Source of the DNA: Bombyx mori
Lineage: Eukaryota; Arthropoda; Insecta; Lepidoptera; Bombycidae
Length of the DNA: 64,000 bases
Direction of reading: 5' to 3'
NCBI RefSeq assembly: GCF_030269925.1
Contig: NC_085112.1
Span: forward strand, 12,897,501-12,961,500
The translations under genes were made by a program, and so were the position numbers. The notes under the pieces were generated by a model. That model did not search any database, was not told where the DNA came from, and was given only the letters and a program-made list of their open reading frames with translations. Positions 10,905-21,989 of the stretch are shown here, piece by piece (positions within the stretch are counted from its first letter, which is position 1; each line of letters starts with the position of its first letter).

Positions 10905-11325
10905 CAAATAATAGTTTAAAAAAACAAAAAAAATAGGCTTTTGTAAAAAATCTCACTAAAAAATAGAAAATAAATTTGAATTAAAAATAGTGTAAGAAAA
11001 AATTATTTTATTGTAAAAAAGCGTGGGGTGCTTGCTTTTCAGGATATTATCAAAATAACCCTTCTACTCATATCTGTTCATAAAATATTTATAACTACTG
11101 ATACCAGATTTAGTTGGATTTTCTATAAAAGAGCATTTTTTTTGTTTTTATGAACTATTATTTATTTTTCATTTTTTAGTTGAATTGTTATCGGTCCTTA
11201 ATAAGCACGCCAAATTTCGAGTTAATCCGACGTTTTGAAGGGCGTCAAAATCATGTTCAAAGATTCCGTTACATACTAACATACATAAGTCTGAAGCTAT
11301 AATAATAAAAGCGTATTAAAAACAC
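10905..11325 (+). repeat. Foldback element F2 (deleted copy)
   Basis: The left arm, the loop block caggatattatcaaaataac and the tail match F1. Most of the right arm is deleted, jumping from the loop (about 11105) to agttggattttctataaaag. The tail ends near aaaagcgtattaaaa. Confidence 0.65.
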
Positions 11326-11334
11326 GATGCCCCG

Positions 11335-11710
11335 ACATGGATCATTCCCCAAGGGTGCTTTTAGGACTGAAGTGAGGTTTGCAATGATTCGCCGAATTTC
11401 CCCATCTAAACGTGATTGATACGATAAGATAAAACGTAGAGTCGAAATGAAAACGTGTTGACCTCAACATTTTGCCACTCTATTTTATGATATTACACTA
11501 TTACTAAATAAGCTTAATGTATAAAAATGGAATTTGCTCAAAAACGCCTTCAAGATTATGTACTCGTAAACCCTGGTCGTATTCCAGCCGTTCTTAGATT
11601 CTTAGGTTATAAAACAAGTAATCTATAATAATAATAGTCTTAATTTCGTTGTATATCGACTATCTGATCAAACCATAAATAAAGCATCATTATTTCGCAG
11701 CAGCCTACTA
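11335..11710. other. Intergenic, nothing recognised
   Basis: No gene or repeat that I can support. Confidence 0.4.
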
Positions 11711-11719
11711 CAATAAGTT

Positions 11720-11880
11720 CTGTTTATTGCCTAGATCGGTTAAGAAGGTCACAAACCACCTGGTGTTAAGTGGTTCTGGTAACCAATATACACCAATATC
11801 ATAAATGCCACCACCCATTTTCAGATATGATTCTAAGTCTCAGTTCTAAAGTACAACGGCTGCCCCTTGCAAACCGGACC
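11720..11880 (-). mobile_element. Degraded Bm1-type SINE
   Basis: Inverted Bm1 blocks in order: tttattgcctagat, accacctggtgttaagtggt, gccaccacccattttcagat, acaacggctgcccc. It is strongly diverged. Confidence 0.5.
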
Positions 11881-11884
11881 TATT

Positions 11885-12585
11885 GCTTTACAATCAAAAA
11901 TAGGTGCTGGCTTCAAAGACGCCCTACGAAGAATTACCACCACCAAGAAGCACGATTTTCCTGATTTCAACACTTTTCTAACTCGCCCCGATGCTTTAAA
12001 ACTCTCAATAGAATCAAATTGCTCGAATCGAATTGTAGATATTTATATCAGACCAACGCATGCAGTTACAAATGCAAGGACAAGATTATGTACACCGATT
12101 ATCTTGCCTATTAGGCAACGGACCTTTAAAATTAAAACTTAAATTTTACTCAAACAAAAAAATTCGAAGTTCCTTCTAAATAAATTTCAACGAAACATCG
12201 AAAGAGTTTTTGAAATGGAACCAAGATATTGAATAAATGTTAACAACAAAACCTTTTGCAGACATCACGTCTAGATTCTAAAGTCAGGGGTCGGGGTTAA
12301 CCTCACATCGCCAATGGTCTTTCTAAACGTATCTGCGTTCTTTGTGTCTTATTCGTATTTTTTGCGAGAGGCTTTTTACAGTCAACGATTATTACTCAAC
12401 ATCAAACATATTAATTGATCGCTAGGCGAGATCACGAGCCCACATGCTGAAATCGGAATGCAGAATGACTCCGTATCAGAAGGTGAGTAAAATAGAAATT
12501 AATTAGTACTTTTTGCCCATCTTCCTCATTAGAGGCCTTGCCTTGGTGCAAAATTGTTACGCTACTTAACTTGAAAGGTGGGACC
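11885..12585. other. Intergenic, nothing recognised
   Basis: A 91-codon plus-strand frame (11867-12142) begins inside the SINE and has no recognisable feature; I treat it as chance. Confidence 0.4.
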
Positions 12586-12589
12586 ACTA

Positions 12590-12845
12590 TTGTTGAAACA
12601 TTTGTTCTCAGGTCTGTAGATGATGACACATTCAAATTGTGTCGTCTACAAAAACAATTAATCACTTGATAAAATACTCAACATTTGTTAGTCTTCAGGA
12701 TAGACGTTATTAGAATGCCATCAATTCCTCTGACCTCGAGCCTCGAAGTGGCGATTTTAAAATCGTGAACCATAGGAACTTGAATATTCCCTTATCATTA
12801 AGCAGGCGGTCAACCCATCTACGGCAATACAAAATATAACAAAGC
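12590..12845 (+). repeat. Dispersed repeat, copy 2 (uninterrupted)
   Basis: This matches 7491-7985 in the same orientation but lacks the LINE insertion, so it shows the pre-insertion structure. Confidence 0.6.
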
Positions 12846-12884
12846 AAATTTACCACAATAATATGTAAATTTTATAAATAAATA

Positions 12885-13125
12885 ACTGGGAACAAACCAC
12901 GCACGGTCGTCCGGCTCCAATTTAGGATTCTTCGTGTTATTACCAGAGACTAATCAACATACTTATATATGTACATTTATATATACATATATAGATAATA
13001 TACACCCGTACACAGAGCAAATAATTCTGTTCTGTTCATAGTTTGCCTGATGTGGGAACCGAATCCACGACCCTTACGCTACAAGTCAGGGCCGCTAACT
13101 ACTGCGCCACCGAGTCTATCAAATT
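12885..13125 (-). mobile_element. Second tRNA-derived SINE family, copy 1
   Basis: On the minus strand the head has A-box-like tggcgcagtagttagcgg and B-box-like ggattcggttcccacatc. The body shares aatttaggatt, agagactaatcaacat and gggaacaaa (as written on the plus strand) with the inverted copy at 42135-42370. It differs from Bm1. Confidence 0.6.
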
Positions 13126-13129
13126 CTAC

Positions 13130-13585
13130 CCAACATAATAAGCAGACACAATATCTGTTTTAAAATACAAATTTTCTCGACTAAAATCGTATCGTCGCAT
13201 ATAAATATCGTTTCGATAACGCCCGGACCTATTCGGTTTTATCTTCTGTACCATAAGCTGAACGAATCAAAAGTATACTTGCAATCCTGAAAAGCTTTTG
13301 TGTTGAAAGCTTATAACTTATGTTTTCTTATAGCCGTATAACAATTTAATTAAATCCAATTTTTTTTAATCCCTTGTTTTTCTTGTCATTTCTTTTTTAA
13401 TTATATTTAAATATAGTCTGAAAGAATGTGTATAAAAAGTATTTTTAATAATGTCTACGTCTCGCATAAACACCAGAAAATGCTTGATGTATGAAAGTTT
13501 TAGTAAATGTAATTGTAAATAAAATAAATATACTAACTGTATATGTATTTTATTTACAATAATAATAATAATAATAATAATAATA
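13130..13585. other. Intergenic, ending in an (AAT)n microsatellite
   Basis: No gene seen. The AAT-type microsatellite spans about 13558-13585. Confidence 0.5.
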
Positions 13586-13599
13586 CCCCTTCCAACACT

Positions 13600-14060
13600 A
13601 CATGACGATCACGACCACTCTGTCAAGAGTGACACGACTGAGAAGAAGAAGAAAACTGTATAAAAGAGGTGTAATATAGGAATAGTTTGTATCCACTGCG
13701 AAAAAAAACTCTTTTGTCATAAAGGGGCTGAGAGTGCTTTGTGGAATTGTTCGAGATGAATCCTTCATCTCCTTTTTACCATTACAGCTCTCACCATCAG
13801 AGCACAATCCATCCATACTATTTAGAACCGATGTGTCCATTCACAGTGTACCAAATTATCTGGCTCTAAAATGAACTCCCCTCCACGGTGTTTCCTGAGC
13901 GCTATGACAATATGTCCTTCTTCAAACGAGGCTAGCAGAAATTACTGGGCAATAGGCAGCGGCTTGGCTATCCTCCTGGCATTGCTGACTTCAATGAGCA
14001 ACAGTTACCACTCATAATCAGATGAACCGTATGCTTCCCTGCCTACAAAGGCAATGCTAG
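13600..14060 (+). mobile_element. Decayed LINE 3' end (FPRTIRLWNELPS family)
   Basis: In the order of the LINE read from 17495 to 17145, this copy has gagagtgctttgtggaattg, tcccctccacggtgtttcct, atgtccttcttcaaacgagg, aggcagcggcttggctatc and tgcctacaaaggcaatg. Its former polymerase frame is broken by indels. Confidence 0.65.
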
Positions 14061-14064
14061 TCAA

Positions 14065-14435
14065 CAGGCTTCCAAACGAACTATCGTAATGAACACATTT
14101 AGCCTCTCTACGAGACACGCGTGATACATATGAACCACAAATACGTCAAACTTAATTTCCTACTACTCTAACTTATTACGTACTGATAAAGTTTAATTTC
14201 CCAAGACACTTTGTGGAACGTGACTTACGACTATCATTGGGCGCACTGTGTTCTCGCCTGTGTGTCTCAAGATAAGTGGCATTCATGTTCTGATGTCTAT
14301 AAACTGCGTTAAACATGTATTACCGTGTGGACATTGAAATCGTCTCACCATTTACATTGAACCTAAAAAAATCGAACCTGATTCAAAGTCGAATAAAGTG
14401 ATTGGAACGACCTTACCAGACCTGGTTGACCAGGC
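14065..14435. other. Intergenic, nothing recognised
   Basis: No supportable gene or repeat. Confidence 0.4.
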
Positions 14436-14439
14436 ATTA

Positions 14440-14640
14440 CTAGTGGTAGGACCTCTAGTGAGTCCGCACGGGTAGGTACCACCGCCCTGCGTATTTCTGC
14501 CGTGAAGTAGTAATGCGTTTCGGTTTGAAGGGTGGGGCAGCCGTTGTAACTATACTTGAGACCTTAGAACTTATATCTCAAGGTGGGTGGCGCAATTTAC
14601 GTTGTAGATGTCTATGGGCTCCAAATAATATGATTTAAGG
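14440..14640 (+). mobile_element. Bm1-type SINE, truncated both ends
   Basis: The Bm1 body runs from tagtggtaggacctctagtg to gatgtctatgggctcc. The tRNA head and the terminal A-rich tail are missing. Confidence 0.75.
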
Positions 14641-15162
14641 TGTTCTTAATGAAATTTAATATACTAACAATGTTCTGCTTTACATTCCTCGTATTAAGAT
14701 GTAAAATATTCAATCAAATGTATTCATACAAACGAATCTTGCACATACATATCAGATCTTCGACTGAAACATTTAATAACAAACAAAATTTCGGTTTAAA
14801 TCCGGCTAAAACCGGATATAAAAGCCGGACCAATTTCTAGCGGTCGTTTTGTACATTCCGAAATATGCGAAGCTCTATATCTACGTTGCACTAGTGTCGC
14901 TTCTGTGTGACGTCAAAAAGGAAACTTTAATTCGTTTCTGGGTATTCAAAGTTTCAAACTCATTGAAAATAAACAAAAAAAATGTATTTTCTTCGATTTT
15001 TGCGACTCGTAAACATAATTAAAATCACTTCGACAACTATAGGGTGGTCCTGCCCCTGAGATCCAAAAACACATCCTGTTAGCAGGTTTTTTTTTAAATC
15101 ATTATGCAACAATGATTTTTTTTTTAAATCGGTTGTCTGTAAAGTCGGTTTACTGACGATAG

Positions 15163-15500
15163 TTGAAGTGACAACGTCATAAGAAAATACTGATGGAATG
15201 GTTTCATTTTTCAAAAGATTTTTATTTATTTATTTGATTAATAGATATTTTGTATGGATATAGAGAAGGAAGTAAATGGAAATCACTATTGAATTGATCA
15301 AGTTACATTTGTTTGTACGCATAAATACAATTATGTCAATTTTTTTTTACAATGTGCCTCTTATTCGCTCGTTGCGCGCTCTCGCTTGCACTTCAGGCCT
15401 TAAATGGAACGCCTCAGAGCGAGGTAACGCCGCATGAGTCATGTTTTTCCGTGCATGCAGCCGGCTCCATCGAATTATAAGACGTTGTCACGTCAAAAAA
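15163..15500. repeat. Segment bounded by imperfect inverted repeats
   Basis: gaagtgacaacgtcataaga near 15167-15186 is matched in inverted orientation by ttataagacgttgtcacgtc near 15475-15494. The interior has poly-T runs and no frame. It could be a small non-autonomous DNA transposon; the evidence is limited. Confidence 0.35.
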
Positions 15501-15599
15501 ACTAATCTCTTTAACACGCATTTTTTTTCGCTATCATTACCGTTATCATTGAGAAGAAAAACGATATGAATCTAAAAAATGACCGCTCATTTCACCGAG

Positions 15600-15761
15600 C
15601 CTCCGACTCAGGCAGCTTTCGAAAGCTCAGCTTTCAGTCTCCGTTCGCGGTCGAGGCAAGCACACGTCCCGTCTTCCGTAACTTTCGTTGTGAACTTATC
15701 GATGTTTTTTTATTGTTTTTTTTTTGTGAATTCTAGTACAATATGAGTTTTTGTGGATTAG
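15600..15761 (+). CDS. Candidate first exon of the four-transmembrane gene
   Basis: A relatively GC-rich stretch (15590-15690) contains an insect initiator-like tcagt. It is followed by ATG at 15743-15745 and six codons plus one base (MSFCGL and a G), ending at a good donor (G|gtaaga at 15761/15762). Phase 1 here would splice in frame to the acceptor at 44628/44629, whose exon begins with two bases completing a Val codon. That would extend the protein by 12 residues and imply an intron of about 29 kb. The phase match alone has a one-in-three chance of being accidental, so this is a hypothesis. The coding part would be 15743-15761. Confidence 0.25.
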
Positions 15762-15764
15762 GTA

Positions 15765-16700
15765 AGAAGCTAACAAAAATGTGTTACGTCTAGTTTTCTA
15801 ACAGGATTGCTAACTTTCGATGCCCGGTAAGGATTAATGTTTTGATATTAACCAAAGCATTTTTATAAAATATATATAGATGTGTGCTTGTAACAAAATA
15901 ATTCACCAGGAATTAGTAGTAATTTTGTTTTGTCGTAGCACGCAATGTACGCTAAATTTTACAACGAATCAAACGCGAGTTCGGCGTTAAAAGCTAAGCT
16001 AAGCTTTAAAAAAAAGCTGACATGATCGTGATAAGATGGCCCTTTACAATTCAATTTGGGGCTTCGACCTCATGTGTGTTAATGTTCATAAGCTCCCGTA
16101 ACCATATCAGCCCACGAGAGCCATATAGGTTCACCTATGCCTATGCCATATGTTTTTGTTTAAAAAGCACTATATGTAAATTAATTTGGATTTATCATTT
16201 TTATTCTTCCGTTTAAAGCTTACTTGAAAGAAACATTTGAATTTAAGGCTTCTAGAAAATTTCTTCATCTAAATGTCCGCGTTAAAATGCGCTAAAAAAA
16301 TTGTTAACTTGAGTGAGTGTATTCTTTTTAAATTTCCTTTCATTTCCACAATTTCTAGTTCAAATAAAACCTGTAAACGTTTTGTCAAAATAAATACAAG
16401 TAATGTTTTAAGGTGGAAACACGATGCCTACGGCTGAATCAATACGAATAATCAAAATCTTTTGTTACTGACGTAAGATTTCCATCGTTTCAAAGTATCC
16501 AAATAAATGGTCGCTTTTATTTTTGTTTTTAATAAAAAGAGATCTATACAGTCTTTAATATCTTTGTAGTGATTTTAACTGAATTTATATGAGACATTCT
16601 GAATTTTTCTTTATAGATTTTGACTTCTTTAAACCTTGACGAAGAGCTTGTAAACTATTTGAAATTTTCGAAACACAATTATGTATATCTTTAAAATATA
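15765..16700. other. AT-rich sequence, nothing recognised
   Basis: No supported gene or repeat; a 64-codon plus-strand frame (16022-16216) shows no recognisable features. Confidence 0.4.
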
Positions 16701-16705
16701 GACAA

Positions 16706-16954
16706 CTAGTTGTACCCGTCCGCTTCGCTGGGGATTTAAAATTAACATTATTATTTCTCACCCCCACAAAGATTCTCATCATTAACGTCCCCGCAGCTGG
16801 TGTAGGGAGTCCAACACTCTATAAATATTAGGCTATCCATTAAGTACATGTATTTTCCACATGGATACAAAGGTTCAAGTCAATCGGATGCACGGTTCAT
16901 TAGTTATAACGGAACATCCGTAAAAACCACTGTAGATTTATATATTAGTATAGA
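16706..16954 (-). mobile_element. Small non-autonomous Helitron
   Basis: On the minus strand the 5' end is TCTATACTAATATATAAATC with A immediately before it, and the 3' end is CTAG followed by T. That is the canonical Helitron insertion between A and T. The 249-bp interior has no coding frame. Confidence 0.7.
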
Positions 16955-17139
16955 TTACTTTTTTTTTATTTTACTACGACAACGTCTTTCGTATCTGTTT
17001 TAACAGCGAAATCAAATCGCTTTTTTTAACATAATATGTTGTCATGTTTAATACTTGTGAAAGTCATTAAAAGCACTAACAATATAAAAACCGTTTCGGT
17101 TAGGTAAAAAAAAAAAAGATGTCGGTTAAGTACCTAGTT

Positions 17140-17495
17140 TTTTTGCCCTTGTAGGCACACGAGCATACGGCCCACCTGATGGTGAGTGGTTCCCGTTGCC
17201 CATGGACTTCAGCAATGCCAGGGGCAGAGCCAAGCCGCTGTCTACCGCTTAATACTCTCCACAAGCCTCTTTTGAAGAAGGACATGTCATAGCGCTCGGG
17301 AAACACCCTGGAGGGGAGCTCATTCCACAGCCGGATGGTACGTGGCAAAAAAGGCCTCTGGAAACGCACTGTCGATGAACGCAGTGGTTCCAGGTAATAT
17401 GGATGAACTCTGCTCCGATGGCGGGAGGTGCGATGATAAAAACGAGATGAAGGGATCATCTCAAATAATTCCTCAGAGCATTCCCCAGTTGACAA
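17140..17495 (-). pseudogene. LINE polymerase C-terminus and 3' UTR, 5'-truncated
   Basis: The minus-strand frame contains FLPRTIRLWNELPSRVFPER, then YDMSFFKRGLWRVLSGRQRL and GSAPGIAEVHGQR. This is the conserved C-terminus of a very common silkworm LINE polymerase, BMC1/CR1-like from memory. It is followed by the 3' terminus reading through ttgtaggcacacgagcatac on the plus strand. The polymerase core and endonuclease are missing. This is the best-preserved copy of the family in the window, and I used it as the reference for the fragments at 1.8, 2.6, 13.6, 18.0, 20.9, 25.8 and 55.7 kb. Confidence 0.8.
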
Positions 17496-17597
17496 GAACA
17501 GACACGATCACCGCGTTTATTAATAATTTTTAACTATTACACATTACAAGTGGAGACAACTTGTGAGGACACTACGTACCAGTGGGGTACCCTAGGA

Positions 17598-17626
17598 CAA
17601 CAACAACAACAACAACAAAAAACAAT
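17598..17626. repeat. (CAA)n microsatellite
   Basis: A run of about eight CAA units followed by A-rich sequence. Confidence 0.8.
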
Positions 17627-17994
17627 TGTCAATCTGGGCGTCCTTTGATGTCTCCGGTATACGTCAAAACACGACATTATTATAAGCAAATATAAGAGGC
17701 ATTTTCCTTCGCCTTTCCGCCTATATTCTGCCGCGAATCGGTCATGCGTTCAGCTTTGAATGTAATACAATAAGAAGCTATAACACAATAAAAAATGTAC
17801 TTCAACTTGATATCTCAGGAAGAGTAGCGAAGTTCATTTTATAATGGCTAAGGATTCCAGTAGCATTGGATTAAATAGGCCATGACCTACTTCACCCGTC
17901 TAGATGAAAAATAATAATAAAACTGATATATAGTCTAGTACTAAGCTCAGGATTCTCCTTAAGTGTACTAATCAACATTTATTTTAGTTTATTG

Positions 17995-18375
17995 TCCGAG
18001 TACGCAGACGAGCATACGGCCTAACTGATGGTGAGTGGTTACCGTTCATGAAGGATGCAAAGCCAGAGGAAGAGACAAGCCGCCTTTTTTTCCTACCTAT
18101 GCTGATAGCCTTGAGAGGCTATTTCAGCTTCACCCTAACATGTAGGTGAGCTCACGGGGCTCAAACCGAAGTGTTGCTAACACTGGCCCTAACAAGAGCT
18201 GTGCTTCGCTGAATCTACCACCGGATCGGAAAGGTAACCCACTGAGAAAATCCGGCGAGAAACTCAGTGGGATGCAAGCCACGTCCTACCGTTAAGTAAT
18301 CTCCACAAGTTTCGTTTGAAGAACGACATGTCATAGCGGTGGGGAAGCATCGTAGAAGGGAGTTCATTCCAATAA
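17995..18375 (-). mobile_element. LINE 3' end split by a second LINE
   Basis: The FPRTIRLWNELPS-family 3' end occupies 17995-18092 (gcagacgagcatacggccta and following) and resumes at about 18281-18375 (tcctaccgttaagtaatctc, gacatgtcatagcggtgggg). The break is exactly filled by the jockey-related LINE tail at about 18087-18280. Confidence 0.7.
18087..18280 (-). mobile_element. Jockey-related LINE 3' tail nested in another LINE
   Basis: A poly-T start (the inverted poly-A) leads to ctgatagccttgagaggcta, gtgagctcacggggctcaaa, ctaccaccggatcgga and gaaactcagtggg. The host sequence flanking it shows acaagccgcc and gcaagccacg, a plausible short target duplication. Confidence 0.7.
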
Positions 18376-18597
18376 TGCCAGTAGTGTATCAAAAGTCCTG
18401 CTTGTTTGACCCAAGTAGTTCCATTGTTCGTCACGCGGACCGAAGACTACAATTTTGCGAACGAATCTGATCCGCTCTGCTAACAAATCGTGTTCTCCAC
18501 TCTCGATCTCTTCAATTCATATTCGGAGACTTTCGATTGGGGATAACATTCTTTCTTTCATAAAAAACATATGTTTAGCGCTATTGAAATTTTAGTA

Positions 18598-18665
18598 TGT
18601 GATGGTAGCTATCATAGACCACAAGATTACTAACGACATTTTCAAGATAAGTTTGCGTACAAATA
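18598..18665 (+). mobile_element. TRIM-family LTR fragment
   Basis: tggtagctatcatagaccac and acgacattttcaagataagt follow the first half of the LTR at 23631-23808, with an internal deletion. Confidence 0.45.
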
Positions 18666-18914
18666 TCACGACCTTTTCTTGCCGCGTAATAGTGTACCTA
18701 ATATATAAAAAGCTTCCAAATACGAATTATTAAGTATTCGTTCTGAATCAATTATAAACCTCTTCTTCTTCTTCATCGTTCCCTCACTGCTGAGGATCGC
18801 GACCACGAGTGACTTTCCTCCATAGTGTTCGGTCATGGCTTTCTTGACCAAATCGGACCATCTGGCTGGTGTTCTGCCCATGGGGCACTTGCCTTCTATG
18901 TGACCCATAATCAT
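18666..18914 (-). pseudogene. LINE polymerase C-terminal scrap (RTE-like)
   Basis: The minus-strand frame has IMGHIEGKCPMGRTPARWSD, related to the GKIEGKRPRGR...RW motif at 7.1 kb. Only the last few dozen residues of the polymerase are present. Confidence 0.5.
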
Positions 18915-19370
18915 GAGCTTCTATGTCCGAAAAAGCTTATAACACGTTAAATAAACCTAACATAAACCTCTAGGATCAAATAAAATGGCATTGTCTGAAA
19001 AGCAAGACAATTCTAAAACTGCCAGCGTCGTTATTCTGTCAATAAAACACAAAACGGAATATCGGAACAGCCTATAAACATTCAAAAGAACGTTAAGAAC
19101 CAAACACAGATCACGAATCCGGACGCTATTTCCCGAACACGTAAATTTTACAGCAGAAATCACAAAGGTTGGAATCGTAAAGGTGGAATGGAAAGCCCAT
19201 TAACGTTACAACGAAATTAGTTGGTTACAACGTTAATTAAACACTATAAAATTAATTATTTTTCTTTTTTTTTTTTATAATTGTTATTATAGTATAAATC
19301 AAATCAAATCAAATCAATGTATTTCACTGGAATGATACACCGCGCGTAGTTCGTTTCCAAATGATTCTTG
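18915..19370. other. Intergenic with a short (AAATC)n run
   Basis: The aaatcaaatcaaatcaaatcaa run at about 19297-19318 is the inverted terminus of a CR1/Zenon-like LINE. The rest shows nothing. Confidence 0.45.
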
Positions 19371-19485
19371 TCCACCTGATGGCGGTCTGGAAGAGATCGC
19401 TCTTAGCGATAAGACCGCCAATTGTACTTTTTTGTGTTTAATGTATCGCACTGTTTATTTGTTTTTTGGTGTACCTACATTAAAG

Positions 19486-19490
<5 letters not shown>

Positions 19491-19535
<45 letters not shown>
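19491..19535. repeat. (TC)n microsatellite, 45 bp
   Basis: An uninterrupted TC run of about 22.5 units directly follows a LINE-like 3' segment that contains the tcgctcttagcgataagacc hairpin at 19390-19430. Confidence 0.95.
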
Positions 19536-19538
<3 letters not shown>

Positions 19539-19539
19539 A

Positions 19540-20245
19540 AATTGTTGTTTAGCTTGTTCAATGTTGTGCCCAACCCAGTATTAGCGTTTGCAAGGAAATA
19601 GATTTACAGTTTACTTGGCATTGCGCGACGATTATGGCATATCAATGTAAATTACGAAGATCATGATTATTTCGGAAAACCTCTAACCGGAGATATTTAT
19701 TGGCGAGGACTCGTTACGAAAGCAAGGCGGTAATTACCAAGGTCGAAAAACGCGTAAATAGTAGCTCTCAGTGACCGAGATCGCATCTCCGTACCATCTG
19801 ATTATTTATTAATAAAGTCATTACAGCCTAAAAGATAAGATACCCGATACACTCGTATAATCACGACAATGCCGGGCCTCAAATGCCGTAGACAGAAACA
19901 TATTTTTCTAAGGAAGTACTTACCTAAAACTTTATCAACAGATAAATTTATTACTACCAATTTGTAGGTATATCCTATCTATTCCTGTCTTGCATGATAC
20001 ATTCATTAGACATTTGAGTTTCAACATACGACTTCATGTCTCAAGATCGGTAACGACATGCATCTTGCAGTTTCTTTCAATCGCCACCCGCAAAAAAAGC
20101 AAAAATATGCTCGTAAAATTAAACTTTACTACCCAATATTGCAGCGAAATTTAAATAGTCGGCTTTGTTTTCACGAAGGATTGAACAGAATACAATTACG
20201 TCGTAAATTATGTATATTAAAACTTATTTATTTATTGTAGTCTGG
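19540..20245. other. Intergenic, nothing recognised
   Basis: A 60-codon plus-strand frame (20058-20240) has no recognisable features. Confidence 0.4.
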
Positions 20246-20250
20246 TCTAG

Positions 20251-20532
20251 TCTATATATAAATGAATTGCTGTTCGTTAGTCTCGCTAAAACTCGAGAAT
20301 AGACCGATTTGGCTGATTTTGGTCTTGAATTATTTGTGGAAGTCCAGAAAAGGTTTAAAAGGTACATAAATATGAAAATGCTCGGAATTAAATACAAATA
20401 ATAATTTTGTTTTTCCTTGGATGTGTACCCCGTCGGACGGATTCATTTTGTTTGTTTTAAGATTATTTTATACAAAATTTTAAGTCTTTTATTTATCTAT
20501 TAAGGCACTACGAAGTCTGCCGGGCTAGCTAG
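20251..20532 (+). mobile_element. Non-autonomous Helitron, family 2
   Basis: The element starts TCTATATATAAATGAATTGC and ends with a hairpin-capable ggcactacgaagtctgcc, then CTAG followed by T. Copies lie at 45383-45661 (+) and 51713-52014 (-). No coding sequence. Confidence 0.75.
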
Positions 20533-20534
20533 TC

Positions 20535-20940
20535 TATAATAAATATAATATTTAAGAGTGGTGGATGTGGAATACGATATTTATTTTGTAGGAACGTTTT
20601 CGAAACAATTTACTAGGATAGTAGACTCATGTTTGTCCGAAGTCTATTAAAAGCGTTTATCAAGACTAGACTGAATCTGTAATTATTTTTTTTTGATACG
20701 CAACATCTTCAAAATCGATTCAATCATAACGGTAATGCCTTCCGCAGCTAACTTCGCTTTTCATTACGGGTTAAAAGACTGCAAACTTATCAAAACGTTA
20801 TATCCAGTCACATACATTATATTATACATTTGCGTCATCGATTCAGACAACGACTCTAGCAAAAAATAAGCGGGATTCCTAGAACGGTTGGTCAAACTAA
20901 AATAGCTCTTAAAACTACTGAACTAGGCTCGCAATTAAAA
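20535..20940. other. Intergenic, nothing recognised
   Basis: No supportable gene or repeat. Confidence 0.4.
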
Positions 20941-20949
20941 AGGCGTTGG

Positions 20950-21150
20950 GGTATGTTGGACCCTTATCTCCGTTCACGTTGTGCTTATCTCACGACATGT
21001 CCTTCTCAAACAAGATTTACGGAGTGTACTCAACTGTAGGCAGCGATTTGGTTATGCCCCTGGCATTGCTGACATTGATGAGCAACGGTAACCACTCACC
21101 GCCAGATGGGCCGTATATTCGTCTGTCTATAAAGACAATAAAAAAATCTA
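20950..21150 (+). mobile_element. LINE 3' end fragment (FPRTIRLWNELPS family)
   Basis: tctcacgacatgtccttctc, aggcagcgatttggttatgc, ctggcattgctgac and atgggccgtat in order, followed by aataaaaaa. Substitutions are frequent. Confidence 0.6.
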
Positions 21151-21374
21151 AGAATTTAATAGCTCTCACCGGCGTCTTCCACACCACTCTTTTCGTCTTA
21201 AGCTACGAGCAGCAAAGCAGCATATTTTTAAGCCTATCGAGCCAATAAAAATAGGATCTCACCATTAAAACAATAATTCCAATAACGTAAGCAGTGTGAT
21301 GAAAACAAAAACCGTTCTTCAATCCAATCGATACAAAATTATTTCTGATCTCATACCAAAATAAACTGATATTG

Positions 21375-21398
21375 ATGTATGTATGTATGTATGTATAT
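21375..21398. repeat. (ATGT)n microsatellite
   Basis: About five to six ATGT units. Confidence 0.85.
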
Positions 21399-21511
21399 GT
21401 AACGTTCCACGTTTGATCTCAGGGCTCATCCGTGATAAACATATTCATATAAATATAGAACGATTTCTTGTTTTTCTGCAATTTTTTCTATCGATAATAT
21501 TATGTATAAGG

Positions 21512-21757
21512 TTTTTTTTTTTATTGCTTAGATGTGTGGACGAGCTCACAGCCCACCCGGTGTTAAGTGGTTACTAGAACCCATAGACATCTACAACGCA
21601 AATGCGTCACACACCCTGAGATATAGTTCCAAGGTATCAATACAGTCACAACGGCTGCCCCACCCCTCAAACCGAAACGCATTACTGCTTCACGGCAGAA
21701 ATAGGCGGGGCGGTGGTAATTACCCGTGCGGACTCACAAGAGGTCCTACCACCTGAT
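21512..21757 (-). mobile_element. Bm1-type SINE, head-less
   Basis: A poly-T and ttattgcttagatg start is followed by the whole inverted Bm1 body to gaggtcctaccacctgatg. The tRNA head is absent. Confidence 0.8.
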
Positions 21758-21989
21758 GTATGATCGCCACTATTAGATGTCTTCTTAACTTTTTTTTTAA
21801 ATATACTGGAGAGGCTCTTTTTAATCAAGAATTTGAAATTCTTTGCCAATTTGCCGTAAAATTTAGACATAGTGATTGGCAGCGTCTGGAAGCGTCAGCA
21901 TCGTCAGCGTCAGCAGTCATGTCGATGCGCTCTGATATGATCATAGCAGCCCAGCTTGTTTACCAATTACATCATAGTCGGTTGCTCTT

